Part shown: in pieces, positions 28,835-40,440 of the stretch
How the letters are laid out: every line of letters starts with the position of its first letter
Position numbering within the stretch: the stretch's first letter is position 1
Assembly (NCBI GenBank): GCA_034190875.2
Contig: CM067350.1
Coordinates: 25,617,456-25,681,455 of the forward strand
Origin: Urechis unicinctus
Lineage: Eukaryota; Annelida; Polychaeta; Xenopneusta; Urechidae
Reading direction: 5' to 3'
DNA: 64,000 bases
The notes under the pieces: generated by a model
The model's input: the letters and a program-made list of their open reading frames with translations, nothing else
What the model was told of the DNA's origin: nothing
The model's database searches: none
Program-made: the position numbers and the translations under genes

Positions 28835-29480
28835 GTAAGGCAAGCAATGCGCTCTCCCGGCGTGGGTATGACAAAATCGAACATTTTAAAGTTTAAATTT
28901 CGACACAACGCCTACAATCGATTCAAAAATAAACTTTACCGAAGCGTTCCACTAAACTGGAATTATCCCCGTATATAGATGGATGTTAGGGGTCAGAATA
29001 AAAAAGAACAAAAATCTACTTTGGTTGACCCCAAGCAACAGCCGCGTAAGCGATCTTGAGTTGGTGTGAAGGCAAGCTATGCGCTCTCCCAGCGCGGGTA
29101 TGACAAAATCGAACATTTTAAAGTTTAAAATTCGACACAACATTTGCTATCGATTCGAGAATAAACTTAACCAAAGTGTTCCACTATACCTGAATTATCC
29201 CCGTATATAGATGGATGTTAGGGGTCAGACTAAAAAATGAACAAAAATCGACTTTGTTTGACCCCAAGCAACAGCCGCGTAAGCGATCTCGAGTTGGCAG
29301 TGTGAAGGCAAGCTATGCGCTCTCCCGGCGCGGGCATGACAAAATCGAACATTTTAAAGTTTAAAATTCGACAAAACATTTCCAATCGATTCGAAAATAA
29401 ACTTTACCAAAGTGTTTCACTAAACTTGAATTATCCCCGTATATAGATGGATTTTAGGGGTCAGACTAAAAAATGAATGA
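28835..29480. repeat. ~232-bp tandem repeat, three to four copies
   Basis: The marker GCTCTCCC(G/A)GCG recurs at about 28851, 29083 and 29319. Each unit includes ATCCCCGTATATAGATGGAT and TGACAAAATCGAACATTT. A single copy is present in the inverted relative at 5540-5740. Confidence 0.85.
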
Positions 29481-31439
29481 AAATCAACTTTTTCTGACGA
29501 CGCACAATCAACGGTGGTTGCGAGCGTGCGCAGCCGTGTTGAGCGAAGGCAAGGTTGACCCTGATACGGGCGCACGCGGAAAGCATGAGATGATTGGACG
29601 ACATTTTGAAGTGTAAAATACGACAACACATTACCATTTAATCTGGAAAAAAAACTCACCCATTTGTAACATCATACTTATATTTGTAAAAAGTGAGCAC
29701 CTATTTCGCGGGTTTCTGATAAAATTGGGAAAAAAATACATTTGTTTGCACCGTAATATTTCGTAATTAAATAATATTATTTTCCCTTTGGCCAATTTTT
29801 TTAGATTTTATATGATCATGAACATTAGAATGTCATCTTGTCATTTACTAAACAATAAAAACGATAAGAGTAGCGAATACGAACCGATTTAGATAATTAA
29901 AAACGGAGTGAATCTTGAAAAGTCGAAAATGCTCGCCGAGAATTTTAACGTATTGCTCCACAAACACACATTTTTTATGGTTCAAACGGAGTATAATGCG
30001 AAAAGTAAGACAATATTATTGAAATTCAATACGTTAGCTCTCGTTTGATATATTATTCGTCCATGTATCTTAAATATAAATGCCCGTCATAGCAAGTTGA
30101 AAAAACTTGGAAATAACATTGAGGCACAAGCGCGGCCGCCTGTGGCGAGGTTCGGTTGACACCCCTAGCATTACGCAATTACGCCACTTACGGTAGTTAA
30201 GTCGTAATATATTGAAAGTAACAGTTTATCGCTCAAAACCACATGCATAAATTCACCTTAAATTAACACAGATAATCAATTCATGAAAAATTAAAGATTA
30301 CAGAAAGAAACGAAATTTGAAAGGATAAATAGAGCGATTCTTAGATACCGATTCCAAATCAACTATTTTATATCCAAAGACAATTTCCTCGTAACTGCCA
30401 GCAACGACATCCATTGTTCAGCGAAGAGATGAGGCGACCCAACTAATACGACCGTGCTCACTGGTTCAGACCCAACGAACATGCCGGGGATCATACATTT
30501 TTTCAGCTTTGTTATCATAACGTTAATAAAAAATCATGGTAATTTCCTGCGTCCCAGACTCCAGGCGTTCCGCTACGCTTCTCGCCCTCTTGGCGAGACT
30601 ATTGAATATCAGTAACATGTAAACAGCACCCGCAGCCATCAGGCTAGGGGACCATGACTAGTAATTTCCCATTGGGCAATAATAACGTTTGCTCCGAATT
30701 CGCGCCTATAGTATGCTGTTAGCATTTAGATGCAAACTCATAGCTCAATCAGTTGATGGATAGTTATATTACTTATAAAGCTATATCAGAGAAATCAGTG
30801 CATGGATAGTTGTAAAGGTAAATGTTGTTAAAATATATTACAATTTCTCAAATATTATCATATATATTAGCTCCGGTCGTAACGGTAACATGAATTTATA
30901 CATGTCTACTGACGTCTTGTAGGGCTACATATATATGATACATTTCTTATATTCGTTACCAACATGTTCTGCATATGGATACAAATATTTATTTGTTCGA
31001 ATGAATTCTATTTTTATACTATGTCTATGGCCTGTATGGGCGTTGTAATGTTGCATAAAAAGGTATTTTTTTTGAATATGGTATATGGCTTCAGCACTCA
31101 CATCACATGTAACCAGATAAAATTAATGCATCTGTATTAGAAATATTGACCAATAATATCTTAGTATTTGCCAGTACATTCAATTATAATGTGTTAACTT
31201 GTAAGCTTATGTAGAGGTAGCCTCAAGTATTCTAACTAGCCAGTTTAAGACAAAACATCGACCATCATACATAAGTGTATAAATATCATATGCTTGACTA
31301 GTGGGAATTCAAGTCATCTCTTTAATATCTCAAATAAATTGAAAACAGACACAAGAAGTCAATTTAAGTAGGGTATTTACACTACGTAATAATGAGACGA
31401 GGAGAGGATTAGCCACGGTCGGACGGTAATATAAATATA
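29481..31439. other. AT-rich intergenic DNA
   Basis: No gene is seen. 30866-30935 repeats, inverted, the segment of the composite element around 5725-5795 (GTAGCCCTACAAGACGTC to GACCGGAGCTA). Pieces of the same segment also occur inside the hAT element near 25813 and 26620. Confidence 0.5.
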
Positions 31440-31680
31440 TACAACAAGATCTAACCACCACACATTCAATAATGAGGCAAGGAGGAGACCCAACCAACAC
31501 ACAGAGACTAATGCGGCAATGAGGAGACCCAACCACCACACATAGACAACTGAGACATGGAAGACACCTAACCAGAACACATAGACTAATGAGGCCAGGA
31601 GGAGACTCAACCACCACACATATACTATATAATGAGGCAAGGAGGAGACCCAACCACCGCACATAGACAACTGAGGCATG
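31440..31680. repeat. 39-bp minisatellite, left part
   Basis: About six copies of a unit near ACTAATGAGGCAAGGAGGAG plus ACCCAACCACCACACATAG. The array is interrupted by the gypsy element at 31681 and resumes at 41020. Confidence 0.9.
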
Positions 31681-32550
31681 TCTTATAACTATATTTCCTC
31701 CTATAGGTATACTCTTGTTATACTTATTAACTTGGCGTTGTCATAACGCCAAGTTATGGCGATCGGCCCGGTTTGTAAGTTTGTTAGTTTGGATGTTTGG
31801 ATGTTTGGATGTATGTAACACTTTTTTTGTTTCGCGATACAGGTCGCAATTCATCTTATTGTATATATTTAATTAAGATCCATATAATGGAAGCCTATCT
31901 CAATTGTTAACTTGAAAAAAATTTAAAGTTTCCCCATTTGCCACAAAAAATTATAATCCATGATAACTTATGTAATTTTTGGCCGATTTTGGTCAATTGT
32001 GGCCCAATTCTGAAATTGTTGCAATTATTTGGATGCAGTTCGCCAAGTTCCCACATGGCTCCCATGGGCCTCCTGTATTTCTTGGTTATTGGATTTTCTG
32101 CGCGCTCCTTCGTATATAGGAATATTGTAGCTGCTTGTAGTTGCTTGAGTGGGGACACTAGCCAGAGAAAACACACGAGTCCAGGAGTTGAGTTGTTGTT
32201 GATTTATTCGAGTTTAGCTTATTAGCTTTCTCTGGAATCTCGGGTCAGAATCTTGTTCAGATACTTCGTCTCTTCGCTAGGTATTTCTCCCTGTACTTCG
32301 GCGAGGCCAGCTATTTTATCGGGGTTCCCGCATTGGATTACGCTCGGAACCACACACACAACTGGCCTCCCATTGGTCCAGGTATAGCCGGTCCCCCTTC
32401 AGGAAAAGGTACCAGCCAGGTCTACTTATCAGGGTCACACCCCCGTCTTAAGGGCAGAGGTTGACCCGGGCTAGTGAAATATGTCGTGCTGACAATGGAA
32501 AAGAGGGGGAGCGTTTCAAAAGTCAAAAGAGCTAGATTAATATCATAACA
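31681..32550 (-). repeat. 3' LTR of the gypsy element, interrupted
   Basis: Matches 40441-41019 end to end except for a ~348-bp insertion (31728-32075) and a deletion of about 60 bp near 32400 (the part holding AATAGCTCACATGGGG in the 5' LTR). Confidence 0.9.
31728..32075. mobile_element. Short hairpin-bearing element inside the 3' LTR
   Basis: The intact 5' LTR reads ACTTATATTTC where this copy has the insertion, so the boundaries are defined to within 1-2 bp. At most a 1-bp target overlap is present. One end has the hairpin AACTTGGCGTT-GTCAT-AACGCCAAGTT (31729-31755), then GGCGATCGGCCCGG and a TTGGATGT repeat. The other end has GCCAAGTTCCCACATGGC then CCCATGGGCC. Both parts recur in the array at 52519-64000 (inverted). 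It has no coding capacity. The lack of a target duplication plus a hairpin would fit a Helitron/Helentron-like relative; this is inference. Confidence 0.7.
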
Positions 32551-32565
32551 TCCTCCCCAACCATA
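32551..32565 (-). other. Candidate polypurine tract
   Basis: On the coding strand GGTTGGGGAGGA lies immediately before the TGTTATGAT start of the 3' LTR, where the plus-strand primer tract is expected. Confidence 0.6.
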
Positions 32566-35500
32566 GTTAAGTTGAACTTCCACTGTTCAATCAATTTTGA
32601 TTTACCTTTTGCATTTTTTTTGCAAAAATAAACTAAGTTAAAGGAAATTTGGAATATGAGTTAAAGTGTAAAGGGACAGCACGACATTAGCCCAATATTA
32701 TTTGATTTTGAATTTAGAATGATTCCAGAGTAGCTTGGACATGCGCCAATATCAATTTACATTGGCACATGTCCATAACAAGATATTTAACATAGATGGA
32801 TTATTGATGATGAGATTATAATAATTTTACAAAAAGTGTTTCTCTAAATTTGTAAGCTATATATATATATGAATTGTGTAATAGTTATACAATATGGTTA
32901 TTAATGGTGACATACTGAAATTTAACCTTTAACATTAATCACATTCCACAGTATTACTCCGCACTAAAACCCAGTGGGAAAAAAACGATGAGCCTATACT
33001 AGACAATGGTGGAATGGTGAAAATAAATTATTTAGCTAATTGAAATTAGGAAGAATTTAACTAATGTTACAGAAATTATTCTTTACAATAACACTGGTCC
33101 AATGCCAGGAAAATGATTTAAGTTGATGAGTATGGCTGTTTCGTGGAGATGAGATCTCTGAAGGGCTGCCGTATTGGGTTCGCCAGGTGTCGCTTGTGGT
33201 GAGGGGAGATGTGCGTTATGACGCTTGGTTGGGCGGTTGGACGTCTTCTGTTTTCATGGTCAGGAAGACGTATGAGTGCTCAGTGTGGTCAATGTGCGTG
33301 AGCAACTAGTGTGTAATATCATGACATCAATGTGTTCAGTGGAGATATATTTAAAAATGATTTATTGTTATTTTGTGTAGGGAGATTGAATGCGTGGCAA
33401 AGAGTTAATAAGTGGCTCGAGATGGAGGGTGTTGTTTGTCGAGAGTGGTGGCGAATCTGAGCGACGTGGGGGTGGGTGAGATTTTGGCGCGGATAATTTA
33501 GAATTTTACGTACGGATGCGGTTGTGTGGGTTGTGGTACTAGACCTGTATTTGTGAAAATTTCGGGTCGATGGCCGATATATGTGCATTTAACGATTAAT
33601 TACGCGATTTAGTAGAATTGTTACGTCGTCCACCGCTGTCATATTAAAGAGTCCTCTGGACAGTTTCCTTACGGATCCCAGTAGAGCCCTCATGGGCCTG
33701 GCTCGGTTGTTGGTGGGAAGGGGACGTCCAGAAAAGCATCTATGGTGCGCTTCTCGGGTGCATGATGCTAAGAATAATTGCACCTGAAATAATATATAAA
33801 CACATATCGCACACGATTACTGTATAACATGTAAGTACGGAAGAACAACGGTGTGACACTTTAATTGTATTTGTTGTACATGCCAGAGGAAATAAATATA
33901 AACATCTCACATATGCGTTGAGAATTAAATGATAAAAAATACTTCTCCGTTAATTGTTTGATGAATATGCACGTCGTCTCTTAAGCTGCAGATTCGTTCA
34001 TGAAATGATACCCCGCATATACTTGAATAATATGAGATTGCGTTATGGGTAATGTGTATCACGAAGGTTCACTAATTTTACGCGTGTCCACATGATATGA
34101 AAGACGGTGCGATAATAGTGTAGTCGACGTTACTTATAGCAAGATTTTGTCTTATAATCTGCAACTTAGAGGTAAAAAAATTGTTGAACATAATTGATAA
34201 TATCATAGTGTCTAATTTGCGCTGTTTGGAAGAAGACAATGTAAAAGGCTTCTAATAACTTAACCGTATACTCACAGTTGGTGTCGTGCGATAGCGTAGG
34301 ATCGATAGACTAAGTGTCGGTTGAGGTAGGCGACGGAGTGTCGACGTTGACTAGCGTCAGAGGGCGTATGTCGCTATGAAGCGAGATGCAGGGAAGCGTG
34401 TTTTATGTGGGAAATTGTAAGCGTGGCGTGTTCAAATTTTAAGCCCGCTGCTATCGAGCCTGTGATCGTTGATAAGTGGACCAACTGATCAATGGGCTTA
34501 CATATGAATGGATGTCAGGGGCGATGGTAATTTAAGCGGCTTAGTAAACTTTGATAGCCCAGTTTTGTATACAAGGTCGTAATTAAGTATCTAGAGACGA
34601 TCTTTAATTGGAGTGGTCGAATTGGAGTCCCAATAAGCCTTTATAAAGTGTATGTGGGTTTAATTGGCCAAGGACTGTTATCGCTAACATTAGAATTTGA
34701 ATCCAATTTATCCGTTTTAGAGCGTATATAGGTTTAATTGGCGAGGGATTGTTATCCTAACATTTAAGTCTGTGTCAGTTGTCTCGAATTGCAATTAAAA
34801 TTATCAACGGTTCGTCGCAGGCAGTTTGAAATGCGGGTGAGACAAACAAAGTGTCAATAGCATGGGTTAATGGCAGGTAAATGTTGTCTGATTGGAATAA
34901 TAGATGAAATACATATATATGGTGTGTGAAATAACGGTACAAAAAGGAGCATACTTACAATACGAATGTAGACGTCCTGTTTTGGGGTAAATAGTACATA
35001 GGTATAACAAATAATAACATGACATTAATGGGAATAATTTCTGAAAAGAAAAAACACTCTGAAAATGAATAGTTAAACATAAATTGGAAGATGAATAATC
35101 GGAAAATGAATAAATGATGATAGTTAAATATTAATCGGCAGATGGTGCATATATTGGTAAATAGTGTCACAAATCGGTAAATGTAGTCATAAATTGGTAA
35201 TGTTGTCATAAATCGGTCATGTGCATCTTTCGCGCCAGAGACTTGGTGGCGCTGTTGATTTTGTCCTCAAAAATCCACTCAGATTGTCCGCCTGCAAACA
35301 TGATGTTATACTTTACTTTATTTGAAAATCAAGGAACCTTTGATCCAATCAATTTTACTACATCATGTGTCTTCCCATCCTTACGTACGGCTTGTGGTTT
35401 GTGGGAAGTCTTGGTTAAGGCGATCGGTGGTGGGATAATTTGTTGGGAGGGAGCATTTGCACGTGTTGTTTCGAATGATTGCTTGCATGTACGCCGTCGG

Positions 35501-35601
35501 GGCAGAAGGCTTGGTGTATTAGCCGTGGAGGGTGTTGAAGGGTCCATGTGGACAACGCTGGGGGTAGCGAATCTGTCAGCAGTCCGATCCACTCTAGGGC
35601 G
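32551..35601 (-). other. Non-coding 3' region of the gypsy element
   Basis: About 3 kb between the end of pol and the 3' LTR. No envelope-like frame, signal peptide or chromodomain is seen; the open frames are under 90 codons. It has degenerate repeats at 34640-34760 (GTTTAATTGGC...TTATC) and 35080-35215 (CATAAATCGGTAAATG-like, about 20-bp period). A G-rich strand occupies 33120-33560. Confidence 0.6.
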
Positions 35602-38600
35602 TTACCCTTCTCTGCGGGGCGCATCGTCAGGCACGTCCGAGTCCGAATCGTCATTATCTGTTGCAGCTTGATTAAAGCTGTCGCTGGGAAGATCCTCTTC
35701 CGATAGATCTCCGAGATCTTCAACATTCAAAGGATCCCATTTGTTGGTCTTTGCCCTTATGTGTCCCTTCTTCAAACGCATAACATTGACTGTCTTGTCC
35801 AAGTGCTTCCCGTCTGATAGGCGTTTTAATTTAACCGTGGTGGGGGTTGCATATCCGACAACGAAGAAAGGCCCATGAAAATTTATCTGCAATTTCTTTT
35901 TCGTTTTTCTTACTCGAATTTTTGGTTGGTACACGTATACTGCGTCACCGGCTTCGATTGGGTTGTTTTTGGTCGTTTTATCATACTGAACCTTCATTTT
36001 CATTTGTTGTTCAACTAGGTGCTGTTCGGCAAATTTGGAAATTTCCGCTTGTGTTTGCAGCATTTCGACAATGTTGTCCTTGTATGTGTTGGGGGTTTTT
36101 AGGGGGTCTGGAAGATCCATCTCCGCTGGTAACACTGGCATTCTGCCGAAGACTAACATATAACTTGAATAGCCAAGGGGTTGATTTTCAGAAGTGTTGA
36201 GCGCAAATACTAATGGCATTAGGTGCTGGTCCCAGTCTGTTTGCTTAGGACTGACATAATTCCTTAGAAGATTTAGTATGGAGCGCTGACAACGTTCCGT
36301 TTGACCTTGACTTTGAGCATGGTACGCCGAACTGAAACTTTGTTTGATTTTGAAAAGGGAGCATAATTCCTGGAATAGGGAGCTAATGAAAGCGGATCCA
36401 TTATCGGAGAGAAGTCGCTTGGGTGCACCATAGACACAGATGACTCTCTGGTAAAAACCCTTAGCAATTGATTTGGCTGTGATGTCACGAGTCGGCCATG
36501 CGATGACATAGCGACTGTATTGGTCCGTGACACACACCATGTGCTCGTTACCGAAGCGCGTTTTCGGTAATGGGCCGACTGTGTCGATTGTCATAGTGTG
36601 GAACGGTCCTGGGGCAGGCTCACGGATGATAAGTGGGGGCCGAATAGAGACACTGGAACTTTTGGATGCATTGCAGGACTTACATGTGTGAACATATTCA
36701 TTTATGTCCCTGATCATCCCGATCCAAGTATAACGCGGCCGCATGACTGAAATCATTCGCGAAGCGCCCAGATGTCCGCCTAGAGGTGCATCGTGATGTT
36801 CCTTGAGGTTTTGAGGGATGACTAACTGTGCCATTGCTTTATTTGGTTTCGGTCCCTGTGATGTTAATATATGATACAGGAGATCGTCAGCAATAAAATA
36901 GTTTTGCTCGCGTTTGAGCAGCACGTCTGCCTCTTGTTTATTGGTGGGAACGGTGCCATACTTGAGGAGTCGTAAAACTATACTGCATTGGGGATCAAGC
37001 CTTTGCTGAGGCCTTATCTGTTCTCGGCTTAAGGTGATTGAATCCCAATTAGTTTTCGCTTGGTTTGTAAGCCGATGTCGGAGCTCAACGCGTTGAGTCC
37101 GCTTATCAGTTACTGCACATAGGGCTTCTGTTTCATAATTGTCCTCTGAATATCGAGATAGCGAGGCAAGTTTATCGTGATCGCGATCGCGAGGGAAAGC
37201 AGATAACTTGCCCGCTGCAGTGGCGGGAATAGTGCATATAGATTGATGCACGAGTTCCTCATCCGATTCACCTGGTTGAGAGTTAAGCGATGGGATCACG
37301 TATGGCACATCATGAAACTTAACTTGAAGTTTTGCCGTTAACCGCGTTGTCGGCTTGCTAATTATTTCGTGGTGGTGAATCGCTGTTAACAAGTCGGGCT
37401 TGTCCGGTCGCAATTGAGGGGAGCGGGTGATATCATAGGGGCGTCGGCTTAATGCATCCGGGACAATGTTGTCCTTCCCTTTAACATGACTCACTTCAAA
37501 TTGAAATTGCTGTATGAATGTGACCCATTTTGCTAGTCTACCCTGAGGCTGCTTTAACCCTTATATCCATTTGGGGGCTGAATGATCAGTATGTAACTGG
37601 AATTTCTGTCCCTCAAGATACACTCTGAAGTGTTGAATTCCCCATACTACTGCAAGAAGTTCCTGTTCTGTAGTGGAATAATTTGCTTCAGATTTAGTGA
37701 GACCTCTCCCTGCAAACCCTATCGGTCGAAGCTTGCCGTCAATTTCCTGGCTAAGACATGCGCCTAATCCTAGCTTACTAGCATCAGTCGACAATACAAA
37801 CGGTTTGCTGAAATCGGGGAAGGCTAAAACCTGTGAACTTACCAGCGCCTTTTTCAAGGCGTCAAATGCGGTTTGGCATTCTGGCGACCATGTGAATGAT
37901 TGATTCTTCTTGGTCAAAGCATATAGAGGGCGCGCAATAATTGCGTAGCCACTGATGAACCTTCTGAAAAAGCCCGTTAATCCCAGGAAAGCACGTACGT
38001 CTTTAAGTTTTGTGGGGGTAGGGTAAGATTCAACTGCTTCCAATTTGTCAGGATTGGGTAATATGCCTTCTGGCTGCAATACATGGCCCAGATATTTTAC
38101 CTTTTTCACGGCAAACGAACATTTTCTGGGGTGTAGCTTCAGGTTGGCATTGCGTAACCGTACAAATATTTCCCGGAGATGTTTAAGATGCAAGTCAAAT
38201 GTGTGCGAAAAACAACTGATGACATCGATGTATGCCATGACGTATTTGTATTGTATGTTACGCAACAAAGAGTCAATGAGGGATTGAAACACGCTCGGCG
38301 CGTTCCGTATGCCCTGGGGCATCGTTCGATACCTGTATTTCCCGGAAGGTGTGATAAACCCAGATTTATCCCTGGACTCTGGATCTAAGGGGATATGATG
38401 GAACCCTTGAGTGCAATCAAGAACTGAAAAGTACTTAGGTTTGTTCTCACCTACACAATCTAACATTTCAACTAACCTGGGAATTCGAAGGACTTGAGGG
38501 ATGGTTACCGCATTAAGACCTCTGTAATCAATTACAAGTCTTAGACCACCACCGGCTTTCTTAACTAAAAGGGCCGGCGATGCCCAGGCTCCGTCGTGAG

Positions 38601-39702
38601 CTTCCTCGATTAGTCCTTGTTGGATTTGTTGATCGATGATTTTGTCCATTTCCTGTCTGCCCTGGGGAGCCATTCTATAGGGATACTTATGAACAGGAGT
38701 AGAGCCCGGGAGAATCTCAATTTTGCACGAAGTTTTATCGGTCAACCCTAACTCCTTGGTTATTGGATTGACAAAACAGTCGGCGAATTCTGCTACCAGG
38801 TCTTTAAGCTGTTGGCGCTCAATTTCACTTACCTGAGACTGGCTCCAGTCTACATTTGGTACATGGCTAGTATCATGTGAGGGCAAATGACATGCATTCA
38901 ATTTAACATACTCACCTTCACTAGCATTCATATTGTCATCAATTTTGTACTGGAAGGTTTCTACATCATTGTCCCAGCGATCAAATGTGGCAATTCTCTC
39001 ACCCTTGGTAATTAACCTTGCAACGGGGGTAGTGTTAAATAACCTTACTGGCACGCAGTTGTCATTGACGGTTACTGCTGCGCGGGCTAACAAAATACCT
39101 TTGGCATTCAAATGCGAGAAAACTGAACATTCCCCTGTTGTTTTGCTTTCAGTTTTACGGAAAAGATTTCCTGCACATATAATTTCAGAAAAGGGATCAA
39201 TGGTAATATTCTGTGCAGAGTGTACTGGGACATTGGTTGTGAATGAAATGGTACCAGTTCCGAAATTCATTACTGCTGAATGTTTCTTTAGAAATGGAAT
39301 GCCTAAGTACATTGGGGAGTGAGAGTCGCTCAATACCACAAAATCAGCGGATAACCTTTGGTTATGTACATAGAATGGTAAGGTAATGTTACCTAGAGTA
39401 GTTACCTGAGTGTTGTTGGCACACACACATTTGCTAATTTTAGACTTAAATCTGTTCCGTAATGTTGGTGGCAATTTGGCCAATACGTCTACAGATAAGA
39501 AATTCAGATCAGCTCCTGAGTCGACTTTGGCTTTGTATCGCTTATTTGATAGCGTTATAGTCAACTCATTGTGGTGTAAAATGTGAGTGCCGTACTTACC
39601 AGTGGCCGTTGTAGTTCCAATGTTGTCGTCTTGAAGGTCTGGCCCGTTACTCACAGAGTCAGCAACGGGCGATGCTAGTTTCCCTGGAAGCGACAGGTAG
39701 AA
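35602..39702 (-). pseudogene. pol: Gypsy pol: protease, RT, RNase H, integrase (one stop)
   Basis: One open frame from 39702 to 35602 is interrupted only by TAA at 37561-37563. Order: aspartic protease (DSGA, later YLGIPFL); reverse transcriptase (LRLVIDYRGLN, FSVLDCTQGFHHIPL, MPQGI); RNase H (STDAS, TTEQELLAV, HTDHSA); then, after the stop, integrase with an HHCC finger (GGHLG...CKSCN), a DDE core (MTIDTVGPL, LLSDNGSAF, QGQTERCQR) and a GPF-type C-terminal module, ending in an acidic tail. No chromodomain. The RT active-site box reads YIDV, so the second metal-binding aspartate is replaced by valine. That change plus the stop make it non-functional. It overlaps gag by 28 bp in the -1 frame. 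Confidence 0.9.
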
Positions 39703-40334
39703 CTAGCATGCCCTAGCTTTCTGCATTTGGAGCAGGAGAGGTTGATGTTAGCGCGGCATTGCTCTTTGTGGTGTCCGACATTATAGCACCTGCGGCAGAT
39801 TTGCTGCCGGCAGTTCCTCTCGGAGCGCCCTCTTCGTTTGCAGACGGAGCATTGAGTGGCAATCGGACGATTTTCGCGTTCGTGGACATAATTTCGGCCA
39901 CTGGACAGATGCCTGTGGTTGTTGCGGCGGTACGAGGAGGTGTTACCGTAATCACGACGGCTTTCGTGACTTCGATCGTCCGCGCGTCTGCTGCCTCGCT
40001 CATCCCATCGGTCATAAGCTGGATAGCTGTCGTGTGAGGGTCCTCGCCGATATCTCTTGTCACTGCTGTCTGTTGAAGGGGAACGTCCTCTATCATCAAA
40101 ACTTACCTGTTTCGGAGCCATGGAAAGCTGTAGAAGACGCATTTGCTCTTTGAGGTCGTTTATATCTCGTTCCTGTGGAGAAGGTGGTGGGGGAAGAGAT
40201 GAGCCTCGCATGATGGTCTCTAATCGCGTAAGCGTGTCCGATTCCCACGGGGTTGATGATTCGAAGCGGCGAGCCACTTGTGCTGCTCTGCGAGATAGTT
40301 GGATTTGGCTTCGTGCAAATTCTCGGCGTAGCAA
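39675..40334 (-). CDS. gag: Truncated gypsy gag (nucleocapsid part)
   Basis: The frame, open from about 40337 to TAG at 39677-39675, codes about 220 residues. It has an Arg-rich N-terminal stretch, a proline patch (SSLPPPPSPQERD), a Ser/Arg/Tyr/Asp-rich middle and three zinc knuckles near the C terminus. Two are canonical CCHC (CRRCYNVGHHKEQC, CSKCRKLGHASSTC); the first (CSVCKRRGRSERNC) lacks the histidine. There is no in-frame ATG near the start (first Met in LETIM) and the capsid domain is missing, so the 5' half of gag is deleted or out of frame. Only about 100 bp separate it from the 5' LTR. Confidence 0.82.
   Translation of the reverse strand: MLRREFARSQIQLSRRAAQVARRFESSTPWESDTLTRLETIMRGSSLPPPPSPQERDINDLKEQMRLLQLSMAPKQVSFDDRGRSPSTDSSDKRYRRGPSHDSYPAYDRWDERGSRRADDRSHESRRDYGNTSSYRRNNHRHLSSGRNYVHERENRPIATQCSVCKRRGRSERNCRQQICRRCYNVGHHKEQCRANINLSCSKCRKLGHASSTCRFQGN
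39678..39684 (-). promoter_or_regulatory. -1 ribosomal frameshift slippery site GGGAAAC
   Basis: In the gag frame the codons read CAG GGA AAC TAG, so the heptamer G GGA AAC sits directly before the gag stop. Slipping by -1 gives GGG AAA CTA and enters the pol frame, which is open only from 39702. This is the X XXY YYZ pattern of known retroviral -1 sites. Confidence 0.82.
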
Positions 40335-40420
40335 TTGTCAGCTATTTTCCTGTACGAAGGAGCATATAGTAGAGCGCTTTGAACCGGGAAGTTGTGTTCT
40401 GATAACTGGAAGTTATCATA

Positions 40421-40438
40421 TACCCGGATTCTCCACCA
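40421..40438 (-). other. Candidate primer binding site
   Basis: TGGTGGAGAATCCGGG begins 2 bp after the 5' LTR end. It would pair with a tRNA 3' end ending CTCCACCA. The tRNA was not identified. Confidence 0.6.
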
Positions 40439-40440
40439 CT

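Larger units (their letters stand above)
27003..29480 (-). mobile_element. Composite three-array repeat element, copy B
   Basis: Inverted relative of 5440-7236 with the same terminal sequence (GGTGTCAGTGATTTTTTTC) and module order, but with each tandem block expanded: four ~184-bp units, about 13 45-bp units, a middle part with the AATTCGCATTTGAATC-like segment, and three to four ~232-bp units. Long open frames here arise because 45 is a multiple of three. Classification is open; minisatellite-bearing non-autonomous elements such as Helentron-associated repeats are one comparison. Confidence 0.7.

Noticed and set aside
31330-31679. Open frames through the 39-bp minisatellite (also 41001-41492)
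   Set aside because: The period is divisible by three; frames are open on both strands and carry only repeat-encoded residues.
32551-35601. An envelope-like third ORF of the gypsy element
   Set aside because: The longest frames are under 90 codons, with no signal peptide, membrane span or cysteine pattern.
35219-35671. 150-codon plus-strand frame, and others opposite pol (35847-36200, 38933-39322, 40057-40530)
   Set aside because: They are shadows of the minus-strand gag/pol coding frame with no domain of their own.
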